Made by a program: the position numbers and the translations under genes. A model generated the notes under the pieces. That model had not been told where the DNA came from and ran no database searches. It worked only from the letters and a program-made list of their open reading frames with translations. Shown here one piece after another: positions 32,384-43,589 of a stretch of 64,000 nucleotides of DNA; position 1 is the first letter of the stretch; the number at the start of each line of letters is the position of its first letter. This DNA comes from Gremmenia infestans (taxonomy: Eukaryota > Ascomycota > Leotiomycetes > Helotiales > Hamatocanthoscyphaceae), in contig JAFEVB010000036.1 in the NCBI GenBank assembly GCA_032629725.1, forward strand, positions 992,001 through 1,056,000. Direction: 5' to 3'.

Positions 32384-33966
32384 ATGTCTGTCCGCATTCA
32401 ATTCGACAATACCCATACCTTTTATACCAACCTCGATTTCATCAGTGGCAAGATCATCCTGAGTCTCACCAGCGACGAGAATGTATCTGCCATTATTGTC
32501 AAGTTGGAAGGGGAGAGTAGGACAGTCCTGATGCGCCCAAATCCACAGATGAATTCACAGCATTACAGACGAGACAATCGGCAAGGAATCGTAATGGAGA
32601 ACCACAAGATTTTATATAAGACGCAACAAGTTTTCCCAAGCTCGGATCCCGCGAGTGGTACAATGATGGGACAGGCGTATACGCTGAGGGCTGGCCAACA
32701 CGTATACCCTTTTCGATTGAAGATCCCCATCAACAACGGCTGCGCAGACCCTCAATCGCAGCAGATGGGCCCGGGAAGTGGCTTTGGTGGGCTTGGTTTG
32801 GGTGGATTACAACAGTTACAATACAAGCATGTGAGGAAGACATTACCACCATCTCTCACTGGGTTTCCGGGTGAGGCAGAAATCAGGTATTATGTGAAGT
32901 GTACGGTCCAGCGTCCATCGATATTCAAGGAGAACAGAAGATCAGCAATTGGTTTCAGGTTCCTTCCCATCGAATCTCCGAGACCTCCTCCCACTACGAA
33001 TGAAATATTTGCAAGAAGGCCGTTTGTCTTCCAAGCCGGTCTAGCACCTTATGCGAAGAAGACGTCGATGTTCAAGAAGAACCCTACGCCGTTATCAGGC
33101 ACGGCGCCGAAAGGAGAGGTTGACGCCCGCTTACCAAGTCCCGCAATCTTGACATGTAACGAGCCTATACCCTTACGAATTATAATGAGAAAAACGAACG
33201 AGAGCGCAGAGAATGTCTTCATTGTATCCTTGCAAGCTCATTTATATGGCTTCACAGAGGTTCGCGCGCAGGACGTTGCAAGAACAGAGACGAGTACGTG
33301 GGTGCTGATTAGTTTGAATGGGCTGTCAGTCCCGGTGGGATCACCATCGGATCCAGTAAGAAAAGAGAATCTTATAGATGGACAGCTGTGGGATCGAATC
33401 CCGCTACCTAATACAGTGGCCCCTTCCTTCAACACGTGCAACCTTTCGCGAAGGTACGAGCTAGAGGTACGAGTGGGCTTGGGTTATGGTGTTGTAGGAG
33501 AAATACAGGTAATTAATCATGTGTGATTTGTGCCAAAAATTGTTGACTAACAAGATAACAGCCTCAAATTGTCACCCTTCCTCTCCGCTTCCAAGTGGAA
33601 ATTTACTCTGGGGTTAAACCACCAGCGGCTCTCTTAAACGCCATGGCTTCAAGGCCAGCAGTCCCCGTTCGCCCATCTACAGCTCAACCACCAGCACCGA
33701 CAGTCCCAGCCGCCGATCCTTTATACCCACCACAACTCGGTACTCCAGGTGCTGCAGTTGAAGACGCGCCTCCCAGTTATGAAGATGCGATGGCTGACGA
33801 CATTGCGCCTGCGGATGGACCCAGGAGAGAGTATAGCGGTGTTACGGATGTCAATGCTCCTCCGATGGACGAGAAAGGTGCCGCGCCGAAGTATAGCGAG
33901 AGCCCTAACAATCCACCCGGTGGTCCTAGTAGCGGGAGTTCAGGAGGGCACGGTGCTGTTGTATAG
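32384..33966 (+). CDS. Arrestin-like ubiquitin-ligase adaptor with PPxY motif
   Basis: Two exons (32384-33508 and 33562-33966) around a 53-nt intron give 509 residues. The ATG at 32384 (MSVRIQFDN) was chosen because the frame upstream offers no other ATG. The N-terminal beta domain carries FISGKIILSLTSDENVSAII and VKLEGESRTV, and the C-terminal arrestin domain carries IPLRIIMRKTNESAENVFIV and RRYELEVRVGLGYG. The tail is Pro-rich and contains PPSY at about 445-448 followed by acidic residues (EDAMADD), the type of motif bound by WW domains of Rsp5/Nedd4 ligases. Fungal alpha-arrestins of this kind bring the ligase to plasma-membrane transporters and trigger their endocytosis. The target cannot be inferred; its neighbour is an MFS transporter, but adjacency alone is weak evidence. 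Confidence 0.9.
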
Positions 33967-34449
33967 GTCACGTCTTTAGAATCAACTGCTTCATACACAT
34001 GGCGCATAATGAGCGAGCGAGCGGCGTTGTCAGGCTGGCGGATGCACTGGTATACCTAGAACTACATCCTAAGGGGAATTTTGTTATTTTAGGACCCTTT
34101 TTTGAAGGGAGTATGTGTTGTGGTAATAGTGGTTGGTGCCCTTTTCCTCTAAGTTGAGCCCATTTTTACAACAAGGATTCGCTAAAGCCCCTATTTGGAA
34201 CATTCCGTCCTGCTGAGAGAGCATAGGTGTAGGTACCTATTTAGGCAAGAATATGAGAGCATAGCTCAGTCATAAGTACTAAATCGTCTCACGTCCTTTG
34301 CCATATTCGTTAAAATATTATACACGGTAGTACGACAATTGATTTCTGGTTGCCATCAGTCTAATATTTTTGTCCCTTTTTTGATACAAAGCACAAGGAC
34401 CTTTTATATACAGAATTGCCCTGTTTACTACTGGTTTTTACATCTGCAA
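33967..34449. other. 3' flanks of two convergent genes
   Basis: No gene seen. AT-rich tails of the arrestin-like gene and the secreted-protein gene meet here. Confidence 0.5.
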
Positions 34450-35421
34450 TCAAAGTAAGGCCAAATCATCCCGGGCTTTCTGGGTGAGATTGACGACTTC
34501 TACTACCATATGCTCAGCCTCGTCTCGCAGATACTTATCAAACTCCGCGGCATCGGCCTTTGAGGCCTGTTCCCAAGCCGGATACCACACCGCAGAGTAA
34601 ATCTCAATACCTCCGATACCATTCAGCGTCTCGTTGAGTCCCAAGTCGCGTACCGCGATATGGAGCACCCCGAACGTCGTCCCGTTTGCAAGATTCTTCT
34701 TCCCGGCCCTCTGCAACGGCAACAAGAATTCAGGACCCGGAGCCCACGATGCTGGATAATCAGTCCCATCGAATTTAGGTTGCGCGTACTCGGGAATCTT
34801 GAAATGCGTGCGTTTCATGCCAAAAGTCGACAAGACACCACCCCACCCTTCCAGAATCTCAGAGCTGACATCATTCGCGGTGGTAGGGGTTGACTTGTAG
34901 TAGTGCTCTGGGTTGGCATGCAAGTTCGCTGCGTCAGCCTTCGAGGAGACTGACCAGCCCGCGAAGCCGATGGCCGTGAGAGAGCCGCCGAAATAGGCTC
35001 TGGCGTATGCGCGCGCAGCCTTCCAGTCACTCATGTTGGACGATGATTGCGAGACGACCTTTTGCCAGAAGGTGTCTGCGACGGCGATGTCGGAGGAGAG
35101 CAGCGAGAAGAAAATGGTGTCATTGGAAGCGCCGATGATGCAGTCCTTGAGGGCGTAGGTTGCGTTTCGGTCGTCTCTGCTATAGCCTTTGGGCTGGGAG
35201 CATTTCTTCTCGAGCGCTGTGCCAGATATGGCGGAGGTTATGCGGGCGTAGGCTTGTTGGGCGGCTGCTTTCTCGTACCTGTTCTTGATGTCCGTTGTCT
35301 CTGGCTTGTCGGAACCTTGGAGATTGAATTCGTAGCTGACGGCCGGAGATCCATACGAGAATGTCTTTGCTCCCACCATGACGGCGAGGGCAGATACGGC
35401 AGCAATGTTCAGGAACAACAT
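34450..35421 (-). CDS. Secreted protein of unknown family
   Basis: A single-exon gene of 323 residues. The ATG at 35421 was chosen over an in-frame ATG at 35472 because it starts at once with a signal peptide (MLFLNIAAVSALAVMVGA, then KT). The mature protein has several N-x-S/T sites (NAT, NDT, NMS, NGT, NET, NLT), few cysteines (two are visible, in KKCSQP and KDCIIG) and no further membrane segment. The region GWGGVLSTFGMKRTHFKIPE and TTFGVLHIAVRDLGLNETLN reads as a folded domain, but I do not recognise it. It could be an extracellular enzyme or a surface protein. It borders a gene-poor stretch of about 3 kb on its promoter side. Confidence 0.75.
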   Translation of the reverse strand: MLFLNIAAVSALAVMVGAKTFSYGSPAVSYEFNLQGSDKPETTDIKNRYEKAAAQQAYARITSAISGTALEKKCSQPKGYSRDDRNATYALKDCIIGASNDTIFFSLLSSDIAVADTFWQKVVSQSSSNMSDWKAARAYARAYFGGSLTAIGFAGWSVSSKADAANLHANPEHYYKSTPTTANDVSSEILEGWGGVLSTFGMKRTHFKIPEYAQPKFDGTDYPASWAPGPEFLLPLQRAGKKNLANGTTFGVLHIAVRDLGLNETLNGIGGIEIYSAVWYPAWEQASKADAAEFDKYLRDEAEHMVVEVVNLTQKARDDLALL

Positions 35422-38400
35422 CTTGAAGATCTGGACTGAATGAAGATGGAATTCGGTCGAGGTTTGTGTCAATGGTCGTTCTTGATTGTTGAAGAGTGAA
35501 GATGTTACGTTCTTATCTAGGAAGGAGAGCGGGGTGACTTCCTTCTAGTACTTATAGGAAGAATGATCTCGCGCTCCGGCACCGGCATTACCGATACTAG
35601 ATCCTTTTATAACTTAGAAGAGGCACAGTACCAAGCAACAGGTGGGTGGTTCTCTGCGGAGGTCTCGGCCGATAAATCAGACATAGTAAATGTGAATTGC
35701 TAAACCCTACCCATTCCCTTTTAAGCTTTTCACTTCTTGCTGTCAAATTCACTTGTCGCTACGGAATTCACTCTTCCCTGAAAACCTAAGGTCTTCACAT
35801 GATAATGAAATGTACATGATCGAAGAATGTCGAATGATTTTACGAAGTAGCAAGATGCTGTGCCTCCAGGGCTCTAAGTAATTATCCTAGTACCTCGCCT
35901 GATCCCGTATATCTACGAATGAACATGGCAATTTGCTGCATGATGTTGTGGTGGATTGCGGGGTGATTATAGTACAGCATGGATGTGAATCTGGTTCTCC
36001 CATCGTACTTCGGCGAATGAGCAGCATGCATTAAAAATTTCCACTTGGAATTTCCACTTTTATAGTACAGGGTAGGTAACATGTACTGTATTCTTTCTTA
36101 GTAAGTTACAGTAACACTGCATAAGCGAGATTGTATACAAGCAATCCCAGGCAGGAGGAAATGTTTATAGTATAGTCAAGATTAAGTGACGAACTGTATA
36201 CCGGTACTTGTCATGCTTAAGGATTATTGTGCGAAAAGACCGCTACTGTGCTGTGCCTGAAGCTAGAAGAAGGATCATGCATTGCATCTTTATGTCAGGT
36301 ACCGAAATCCCGGCACTGCAGCTAAGCAAACAATAATTTTTGAGTCTTAAAGTTTAAAAGGCAAAGCCGCGATTGAATGTAGAAAGAAGATACGCCTCCC
36401 TTACTGTGCATAGGTCATGTTTCCCGCTTCAAGTAAATCTATTTGTGTTATTTTATATATGATATATCACTTTGTATACGAGCCGAGCGATGTCTGTCAG
36501 CCCCTGAAACTCCATCTCGGTTATAACCGAGACCCCTTGCTAGCCCCACCATCGATACATCGGGGGAATACCGGTATGTTAGTTGTATAACGAAATTAAT
36601 GCCCACGAGTAGAGCAATACGCCCAGAAGTATAGTTGTATTAAGGTACAGAGAGCATGGAATCGTCGGAAGTGGCTATATACTCACCTCTGACTATCTGA
36701 GCTAGGCCCGATTAGGCAAGTAGTTGCGCAACTGACTGCATCAGGAGAATAATTGACCGTCGTTTTAAAGCTTGCTAGAGACGCATTTACAGGAACTAAT
36801 AAATGGTAAAGAAGCTCTTGTAGCAGCAACAACTCTCCTCGACCGCTGCTGCTTTTTGAGGTTCTTCATTCATGTTCGATTTGGCCCATAAAAGCTCTTA
36901 TAACATAATATAAATAGCAAGTTAAAAGCCTCGTCAAAATTGAAATAGAAGAGTCTGCGTACAAGAAGCGGTAACGAAGCATAAAGAACGAAATCGCCAG
37001 GCTTCGAGACATTCAGCCTTCTGAAGGGCTGTGGACGTCTAGGGGTATCTTCCGAGACCATCGAAACAGTAGTTTGTCTCGATCAGCAATCAAGTCAGCT
37101 TGCACTTGAGAAGCTTTCTTGTGGTCCAACAGAAGAGGCACGACGGAGATGGTAGCCGCAGCACGAATGGCAGCAAATTTGGAAGTGGAAATAGCAGCAG
37201 CGACTAACTAAATGGAATTCGCGACAGCGTAATGTCACTGGACCTCATGAGACCCATAGGCTGGTGCAAAGCAAAAAAGGCCAGCCAAGACTGTTAGAAG
37301 CCAACGAGGCCATTGGCAAGAGAGGGTTTGATAAGCTAGTGATAACTAGGGAACGTCGGGATCGACTAGTTCGTGAGACAGAAGGTCACTCTTGCAACAT
37401 ACGACCAACGAAGAGTTGCTCAAAGGAAAATCAATCAAAGTACAGGCAGCACCATCAAATGTTCTCAGCAAAAGCCAGAAGCCCCCAGAAATTGCCATAC
37501 AATTAACTATATTAACACCACTTAGAAGAGCTCCGTCGATGCTGGGTAGCTCTTGTATCGAACCTGGATATAGATGTTGAGAATTGGTCGTGTGTTTCAT
37601 ATCCCGTTTGATTCGTATGAAGTATTAACGCCGGATGTTCCTTCCGAAGCTGTGATTGTCAGGTATACAGCGATTAAGGTGCCAACCGCTCAAAAATATA
37701 AAGGGGTCTGCGTCCCAGTGGCATCTTCCTCTTCTTTGGCGACTTTCTTCACTACCTACCTCTCGTCTTCGTGGTATACAACATGGAGTTCACGCGTCTA
37801 GGTCTTGGAAGAAGATATCCTCTTTGTGATTTATAACACGAACACGTACTTGAAGTCAATACAATCAACATGGTTGATCACGAAAAATGCCACCGCCTAG
37901 AGCGAGTGTGAAGTCAAGCTTGAGGACATAGCTCACATTCTCTGGTAAGTACTGCTTTCTTGTGGAGACGAAACCCCCTAAAGCTTCGAGGACAACCATT
38001 GACCCGACACGTTTGTAGCCACCGTGACACTTGCAAGACCGTATTTAAGCCTCAGGGCACTTACCCTAGACAATCTATCCTCTTTTCCACCCAACCCAGA
38101 CTCTTTTGATAATAGCATACCGACTACTACCTTATTGCTACCAAAGTTTGTACAGATGTGAGCAAATCGCAAGATGTATGGATGGGTCGCAGGGTGGAGC
38201 CAAGCCTTCTGCTTTGCAGGCATTCAAAGCATGCACTCCATTATCAAATGCGGTCATCTTCTGGCAGTCAAGCTGAATATAAAGAGGATGCGGAGAAGAA
38301 GGTTGCTTGAACTTGTAAGAAATGATATATATGGGCCTAAATAACCCCCCAAAACACTCGTTCTGCTGGCAGAGAAGAAATCGTTCACATCATTACACGG

Positions 38401-38564
38401 ACTTGCCAACTCGAATACTCCAACTCATGAGCTCTAGCGGCACTTCTTGCCCTATGTTGATTTAACATTATATACCGAATTTTCTACATCACTAGTAACA
38501 CAAGAGGTCCATTGCCGTAGAAACCGTTCGCCCACAATGCCACGCAGCTCATTATTTCCCTTAT
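35422..38564. other. Gene-poor region of 3.1 kb
   Basis: No intact gene is visible on either strand. The first part (to about 35600) is the promoter of the secreted-protein gene. The stretch 35880-36900 is AT-rich with stops in all frames. A coding-like but broken stretch lies at 37264-37506. The last few hundred bases are the 3' flank of the p24 gene. No tRNA-like or snRNA-like sequence was recognised. Confidence 0.45.
37264..37506 (+). pseudogene. Decayed coding relic, possibly transposase tail
   Basis: One frame reads QSKKGQPRLLEANEAIGKRG and FDKLVITRERRDRLVRETEG, then turns poor, while the +2 frame continues as TTNEELLKGKSIKVQAAPSN and VLSKSQKPPEIAIQ over the same bases. Two coding-like frames that swap halfway suggest an old frameshift. 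The basic, coiled-coil-like LLEANEA...RERR style recalls the C-terminal tails of pogo/Fot1-type transposases, which is only an impression. No terminal repeats were found. Confidence 0.22.
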
Positions 38565-39394
38565 CTAGATGAGATGCTTTGACCTGATTAAACATGTTAG
38601 TAAATAATCCAGGTACTGCAAATTAGAGGGGAATAGACATACCTGAAATACGCCCTCAAATAGACAACCTGCCACGCTCCCAACGCGACTAACATTCCCA
38701 TAGTCCCAAAAGCAAACCACTTGACTCGGTTATTCGTGCTCTCATTGGTGTCCCTGAGTTTCTGCTCTCGGCTCCGCAGGTAATCCATCTCAGCGACAAT
38801 CTCCTGCACCATCTCCTCAATGCGCCGTAATTCCGTCTCGACGGGCTTGAGCTTCTCGGTGGCTTGGACGGCGGACCAATCTTTGGCGTCTGCACCGATG
38901 TCGATGTCGAGTTCTACGTGGCGGTATGGTTGTGAAACTCCTTGGGCTAGGGAGGAAATCAATCAGTATGAATCCTCAAAGGGTCTCCGAGGCAAACTTA
39001 CAGCCAGTGAAGTGATTCTGGAAGCAGACGTCAAATGAGGCGTCTGCGTGAGATGTGAAAGCCATTCTCTGCTCTCCCACTACATCCTTTGGTCGCCCAT
39101 ACTCGTTTCCAACAGCATCTTTGATCTGAGATTATCCATCAGTTTACTGTTCAACATCCACCTCCAAATTGTAGAACTCACATGCATATCCACCTTCATG
39201 CCATCACCCTTATACCCATCGACAGTAGCCGTCACAACGACCAGCGTATTCTTCGCAACGAAATTCCGTATGCATCGCTCACGACTCCTATCCCCTGCAC
39301 TCTTGGCCTCGATGTCGAATTTCAGCGCCTCTGCACAGGCAAGGAAGAAGAGCAGGGTGCACAGCGAGCGCAGCGGCGATTGGAGATATGCCAT
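38565..39394 (-). CDS. ERV25: p24 cargo receptor Erv25
   Basis: Four exons (39394-39182, 39125-39002, 38946-38643, 38583-38565) give 219 residues. The signal peptide (MAYLQSPLRSLCTLLFFLAC, cut near AEA-LKF) leads into a GOLD domain with two cysteines (RCIRNF and DVCFQNHF) that usually pair. A coiled coil follows (KLKPVETELRRIEEMVQEIV), then one membrane helix (WFAFGTMGMLVALGAWQVVY) and a short cytosolic tail, YLRAYFRSKHLI. The last exon has only 19 coding bases; without it the tail would read into intron and lose its Erv25-like end. p24 proteins shuttle between ER and Golgi in COPII and COPI vesicles and help sort GPI-anchored cargo. The gene is divergent from U1-C, with 356 bp between the two start codons. 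Confidence 0.92.
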
Positions 39395-39750
39395 GGTGTA
39401 TCGACTGGTCTAATCGTGTGAGGATTGTCAGACGTGCTTGGCTTGGGCTGTTGTCGCGTTAAGGGGGAATATCTCGATTTTAGACCACGTCGTGCACTAC
39501 AGGGATGCGATGCTCCCCCTTGCGCTAGATATGGAAAGCGGCACCAGTTTTTAATATTTTAAGCTGAGCGCCACACCTAAAATCATCCATGCCAAGTGCC
39601 GCTTTTTGTATCTGCCAGACTGCCACATGTAGTTCCTTCCTCAGGCCTCCAGTCGCGAACTTTCCATCAACCCCGACTTATAATTTTGGAGAGCTTCACT
39701 TAAACATATCCCCACAACGAACCATCTATTGAGAGAACAGCTTCGCCAAG
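39395..39750. promoter_or_regulatory. Divergent promoter of ERV25 and U1-C
   Basis: A compact spacer shared by two housekeeping genes. It contains a miniature inverted-repeat element at 39535-39607, about 140 bp upstream of the ERV25 start and 150 bp upstream of the U1-C start. Confidence 0.55.
39535..39607. mobile_element. Miniature inverted-repeat element, copy 1 (about 73 bp)
   Basis: It starts AAAGCGGCAC and ends GTGCCGCTTT, perfect 10-bp terminal inverted repeats. Aligned without gaps over 46 internal bases to a second element at 48638-48712, 27 bases agree, and 13 of the 19 differences are transitions. It has no coding capacity. I see no clear target-site duplication. Confidence 0.42.
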
Positions 39751-40496
39751 ATGCCAAAATGTAAGTCAAACCCCCGCAACCTTATTTATGAGATATGCTA
39801 ACAGTAATACCAGTCTTCTGTACGTTCCCTCCAAACTCCAAAATCCAAGCTCCAAGCTTCAGCCTCCCCTAGCTTGTTCAAAAGCAATACTGACCCCTCC
39901 TCCTCCAGGCGATTACTGCGATGTCTACCTCACGCACGACTCGATGAGCGTCCGAAAGGCACATAACAGCGGACGAAACCACCTACGAAACGTAGTCGAC
40001 TACTACCAACGTACGGCATCCCCCTCCATCCCATCCCATACCATACCATCACCTTAACTAACCCTCAACCCCTCCAGAAATCGGCCACGAAAAAGCCCAA
40101 TCAGTAATCGACTCCATAACCTCTTCCTACGCCGCTGAAGGCCAATCGTCCTCGAACCCAATGCTAGGCCAGAACCCAGGCGTCGCGCCTCCCCCTCCCT
40201 TCGCCTTCCCAGGAGGTATGCCACCACCGGGCTTCCCTCCCATGCCGCCGCCCGGAGGCATGATCCCGCCACCAGGGGGTAGAGGCATGCCGCCGATGCC
40301 GATGGGGATGCCGATGCCTGGGTTCCCGGGTGCGCCGCCATTGCCCATGCCTGGGATGCCGTTTCCGCCTCCGGGGGGCTTTCAGGGCTTTGTGCCGCCT
40401 CCTGGGTTCGCACCACCGCCAGGGTTTCCACCGATTCCGCCGCCTGGACAGGGATTTGATGGAGGTCACGGAGGTCAGGGTGGGGACAGGAGATGA
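39751..40496 (+). CDS. U1 snRNP protein C with 6-nt micro-exon
   Basis: Four exons (39751-39760, 39814-39819, 39909-40010, 40078-40496) give 178 residues. The first exon holds MPK plus one base. The micro-exon TCTTCT lies between an ACCAG acceptor and a GTACGT donor, and only its inclusion gives [20 protein letters not shown], the invariant start of U1-C. The C2H2-type zinc finger uses C6, C9, H24 and H30. It continues as GRNHLRNVVDYYQQIGHEKA across the third junction and QSVIDSITSSYAAEG. The rest is Pro/Gly/Met rich (MPPPGFPPMPPPGG repeats), as in other U1-C proteins. U1-C stabilises pairing of U1 snRNA with the 5' splice site. Skipping the micro-exon would stay in frame and remove both Phe before the first zinc ligand, so inclusion could be tunable. 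Confidence 0.93.
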
Positions 40497-40992
40497 GGGT
40501 GGCTTGGTGAAGGGCTGTAGGGAAGGAGGTGATTAGTTATAGAAAGGAGAGAGCGGTGGTGTGAGAGGCATAGTAGGAATATTCGGATCGGATTACCTAT
40601 GGCGTTAAGGGCATGGAGTTCAGGTGGAAAATCGCAACCTAAAAGCCTCAGCAGAGACACCGACTTGTACTTTACATCTCACGAGTCTTCACAGAATCAA
40701 ACAGAATGCACAGATTAACTTTTATCGCCCAAAATTGATTTCTTTCACTTTTATTCCAGAGTCTATAACAGTAACTATTAGACAGAGAAAGAGTGGAAAT
40801 GTCGCGCATCTTCATGAAGATGCAGCGGGTAAGAGACGACATCGGTGACAAAAATATCTTTCCGGGTATTCAAATCCATCCCTCATCAACGCCACGCTGA
40901 AAGCCCTGCCTGCCTTGCTTGTCTTCCTTTCATGCAAACCATCCATATAAAAATCTTAACATCCGAGTCATAACATAAAACCTTTGCATCGT
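40497..40992. other. 3' flanks of U1-C and SNF1 genes
   Basis: No gene seen in this convergent spacer. Confidence 0.5.
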
Positions 40993-43589
40993 TCAATCCG
41001 CCTCAGCCAGCTGGATGATTAGCTTCGAAGCCAAATCCAAAAATGGGAATGGCGAGGTAACGTCCTTTTCTTCTAGTAACATGCCGTCTGCCGTCTCATA
41101 ACCCGCGCACTTGAAATCTACGAGGTACACCCCAGGCTCCATCTCGTAGAGCTGGATGTCGAGATGCATGACTACACTTTCGACGGGTTCGAGGGGTACA
41201 AAATTTGCGGTTCTGGGGGGGGAAGAAAGGTCTGCTGGTGCGCCACCACCTGCGCTGCTGAGAGAGGCTAGGGACTGGCGTCTGAGGTCTATGGAGGATG
41301 AGTCTTTGAACAAGGGGGGTTCCAGGGTAACACATACCGTCTTTGCGCCAACGGACGCGAAGAACCCATGGGTCTGCTGGTAACTTGTATGGTGCATTTG
41401 GATCGACTTTGTCGAATCTCATATTGCCAGATCCTCCCGCATCGTTGGTCATTGACTCAGCATGATGTAGAGATGCTCCACTGCCATTTGATACAAAGCT
41501 GTTATTGTTGGTACTGATAGTATTAGCAGCAAAAAGCAAAAACTAGTATATGCTTACCTGTCTTCTTGAACATCTACTCCTTGGGATGGTTCCCAGTCTT
41601 CATCTACTACCCATTCAGCGCCGAGCTTCTGCAAGGCACGATAAATGCATCCGATAGCCTCCAGTGGTTGATTGCGTGAGCGAATGCCGAATTGCCACTT
41701 TGTGGGCTTTGGCTTCCTTTGCGGAACGGGGGTCATTCCAGTAGGTCTCTTATTGGCTTCATCGAGCTTGATTTGACTACGAGAATGAGGATTGAGACGG
41801 CGAGCCGTCTCAGCCTTCTCCGCTTCTGTTTGAGGGTGTGGCTCGTCTGCTTCTGAATGGGCTGTCGAGAGAGCGCTCCCTACGACTCTGCCATTCTTTC
41901 GAGCTTCCATGAAGTCTCTGTGATATGTAGGTAGACTGCTTGGGAGAATACCAATTTTACTGACGTATGGGCGAATAGATCTGTCAGTGCCGATTGAACT
42001 TGAAGAACGTGGTGACATAGCATCTAGGAGGGGGCTTGGTCGAGATTGTAGTGGTGCTGGACCCGGGGCATTGTCCTTTATAGGTGGGGATGGAAGTGAT
42101 GGTGAGGAGGGAGTAGTGTCAAGCTTGATACCATCATTCCACGCTGGTGGAGAAGGTACTTGGAATAACAACTTTCCTGTATCATCTGAAAGATTTGCTG
42201 CTTGGTTGTCAGTTCTGTTTTGACTAACAGGAACAGGAGTCGAAGAGTTCCTCCGTCCGGAACTTTGTGATGTTCCGTCTGGCGTCTCTTGCGCGGAAAC
42301 AAGCTGCTTTTCTTCAAGGTGCTTACGGTTTGCTTGCATCAGCTTGTTCTCTCTGACGATCAAGTAAGCATCCTTGATCGCTGACGGTTCATCAGCTGCT
42401 AAAGCCTCTTGAACATCTCTGATACCATATCCCATTGTCTTACTGATCTTCTCCGTGACTTGGTCGTGAAGCTTCACCTGCACTGCCTCAGTTGCGTGTG
42501 GGGCAATGTTCTTGGGAATGATTGCTTTTGAAGGGTCAACTCCAGTATCGATAAACTCCTCAACTGGGGGCTGAAGATACGCCGGCAAATTCTCCACGAA
42601 CCATGGGTCGAGTCGGATCTCTTCGATTGTGGCTCTGTAAACCGGATTGACTGCTAACATCTTCCTAATCAGCGCAGCTGCCCCAGAGCTCATGTAGTTT
42701 GGAACCACGTAGTGCCCCTTGGCAATTTTGGCAAACAGGGAGGGGATATGTTCGTCATCAAAAGGCAAACGTCCCACCAGAAGAACATATAAGATTACCC
42801 CGCAACTCCAAACATCGACTTCCGGGCCAGCGTATAATTTCCCGTTGATGACTTCCGGCGCCGCATAGTTGGGGCTCCCACAGCTTGTCTTCAAGAAGTT
42901 TCCGTCCGTCATGATGTTACTGAGACCAAAGTCGGCGATCTTGACATTCAAGTTCTCGTCGAGCAGTAGATTCTCGGGCTTCAAATCCCGATGTACAATC
43001 TTATGTCTGTGGCAATATTCAACAGCGCAGATGATCTGCTGGAAAAATCTCCTCGCCTCGTTCTCCTTCATCTTTCCGTTCTGGACGATATAGTCAAAGA
43101 GTTCGCCGCCGGCATATTCGAGCACCATGATGATCTCCATGGGAGTCTTGATGACGGTATATCTGCGGAAAAGGTAATCAGCTTCAAGACATATGAATAC
43201 GGAAAGCACTATACGCACAGCTTGATGATATGCGGATGTCTAAGCAGCTGTAGATACTCAATTTCCCGCTCTACCCGACCAGCCATATCACGACTGATGA
43301 GCTTCTTCCTAGCTATAATTTTGAGTGCCACCTGCTGGTTCGTCACGCGATGCACCGCCAGCTTGACCTTGCCAAAGGAACCCTCGCCGAGCGTCTTTAT
43401 GATATGGTAGGCGCCGATACGCTGCTCGGCCTTCTTCTGCGGCACCGGCTCAACAGAACGATGATGGTTGCCATTTGGAGCTCGTCGAGTGCTTGCATCT
43501 GGAGGCTTGTTGTTTGCGCGGCGGTTGGCAGACGGTGCCAGAGAGATCTCCAGCTCACCGTCGTCGTAGGCGGCGCCATGAGGCATCAT
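40993..43589 (-). CDS. SNF1: SNF1 / AMP-activated protein kinase catalytic subunit
   Basis: Four exons (43589-43219, 43162-41558, 41513-41338, 41288-40993) give 815 residues. The kinase domain has the Gly loop LGEGSFGKV (~67-75), catalytic Lys near 90 (VALKII), HRDLKPEN with Asp near 183, DFGLSN near 201 and the activation loop LKTSCGSPNYAAPE with the phosphorylated Thr near 216. An autoinhibitory UBA-like segment follows (ISKTMGYGIRDVQEALAADE). A Ser/Pro-rich linker leads to the C-terminal regulatory-subunit binding domain (GNMRFDKVDPNAPYKLPADP, then LDIQLYEMEPGVYLVDFKCA). Snf1 responds to low glucose and adjusts carbon metabolism, working with beta and gamma subunits. The 49-nt third intron could end at either of two AGs 15 nt apart, both in frame; the nearer would make a 34-nt intron, so the distal one is preferred. 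Confidence 0.94.
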
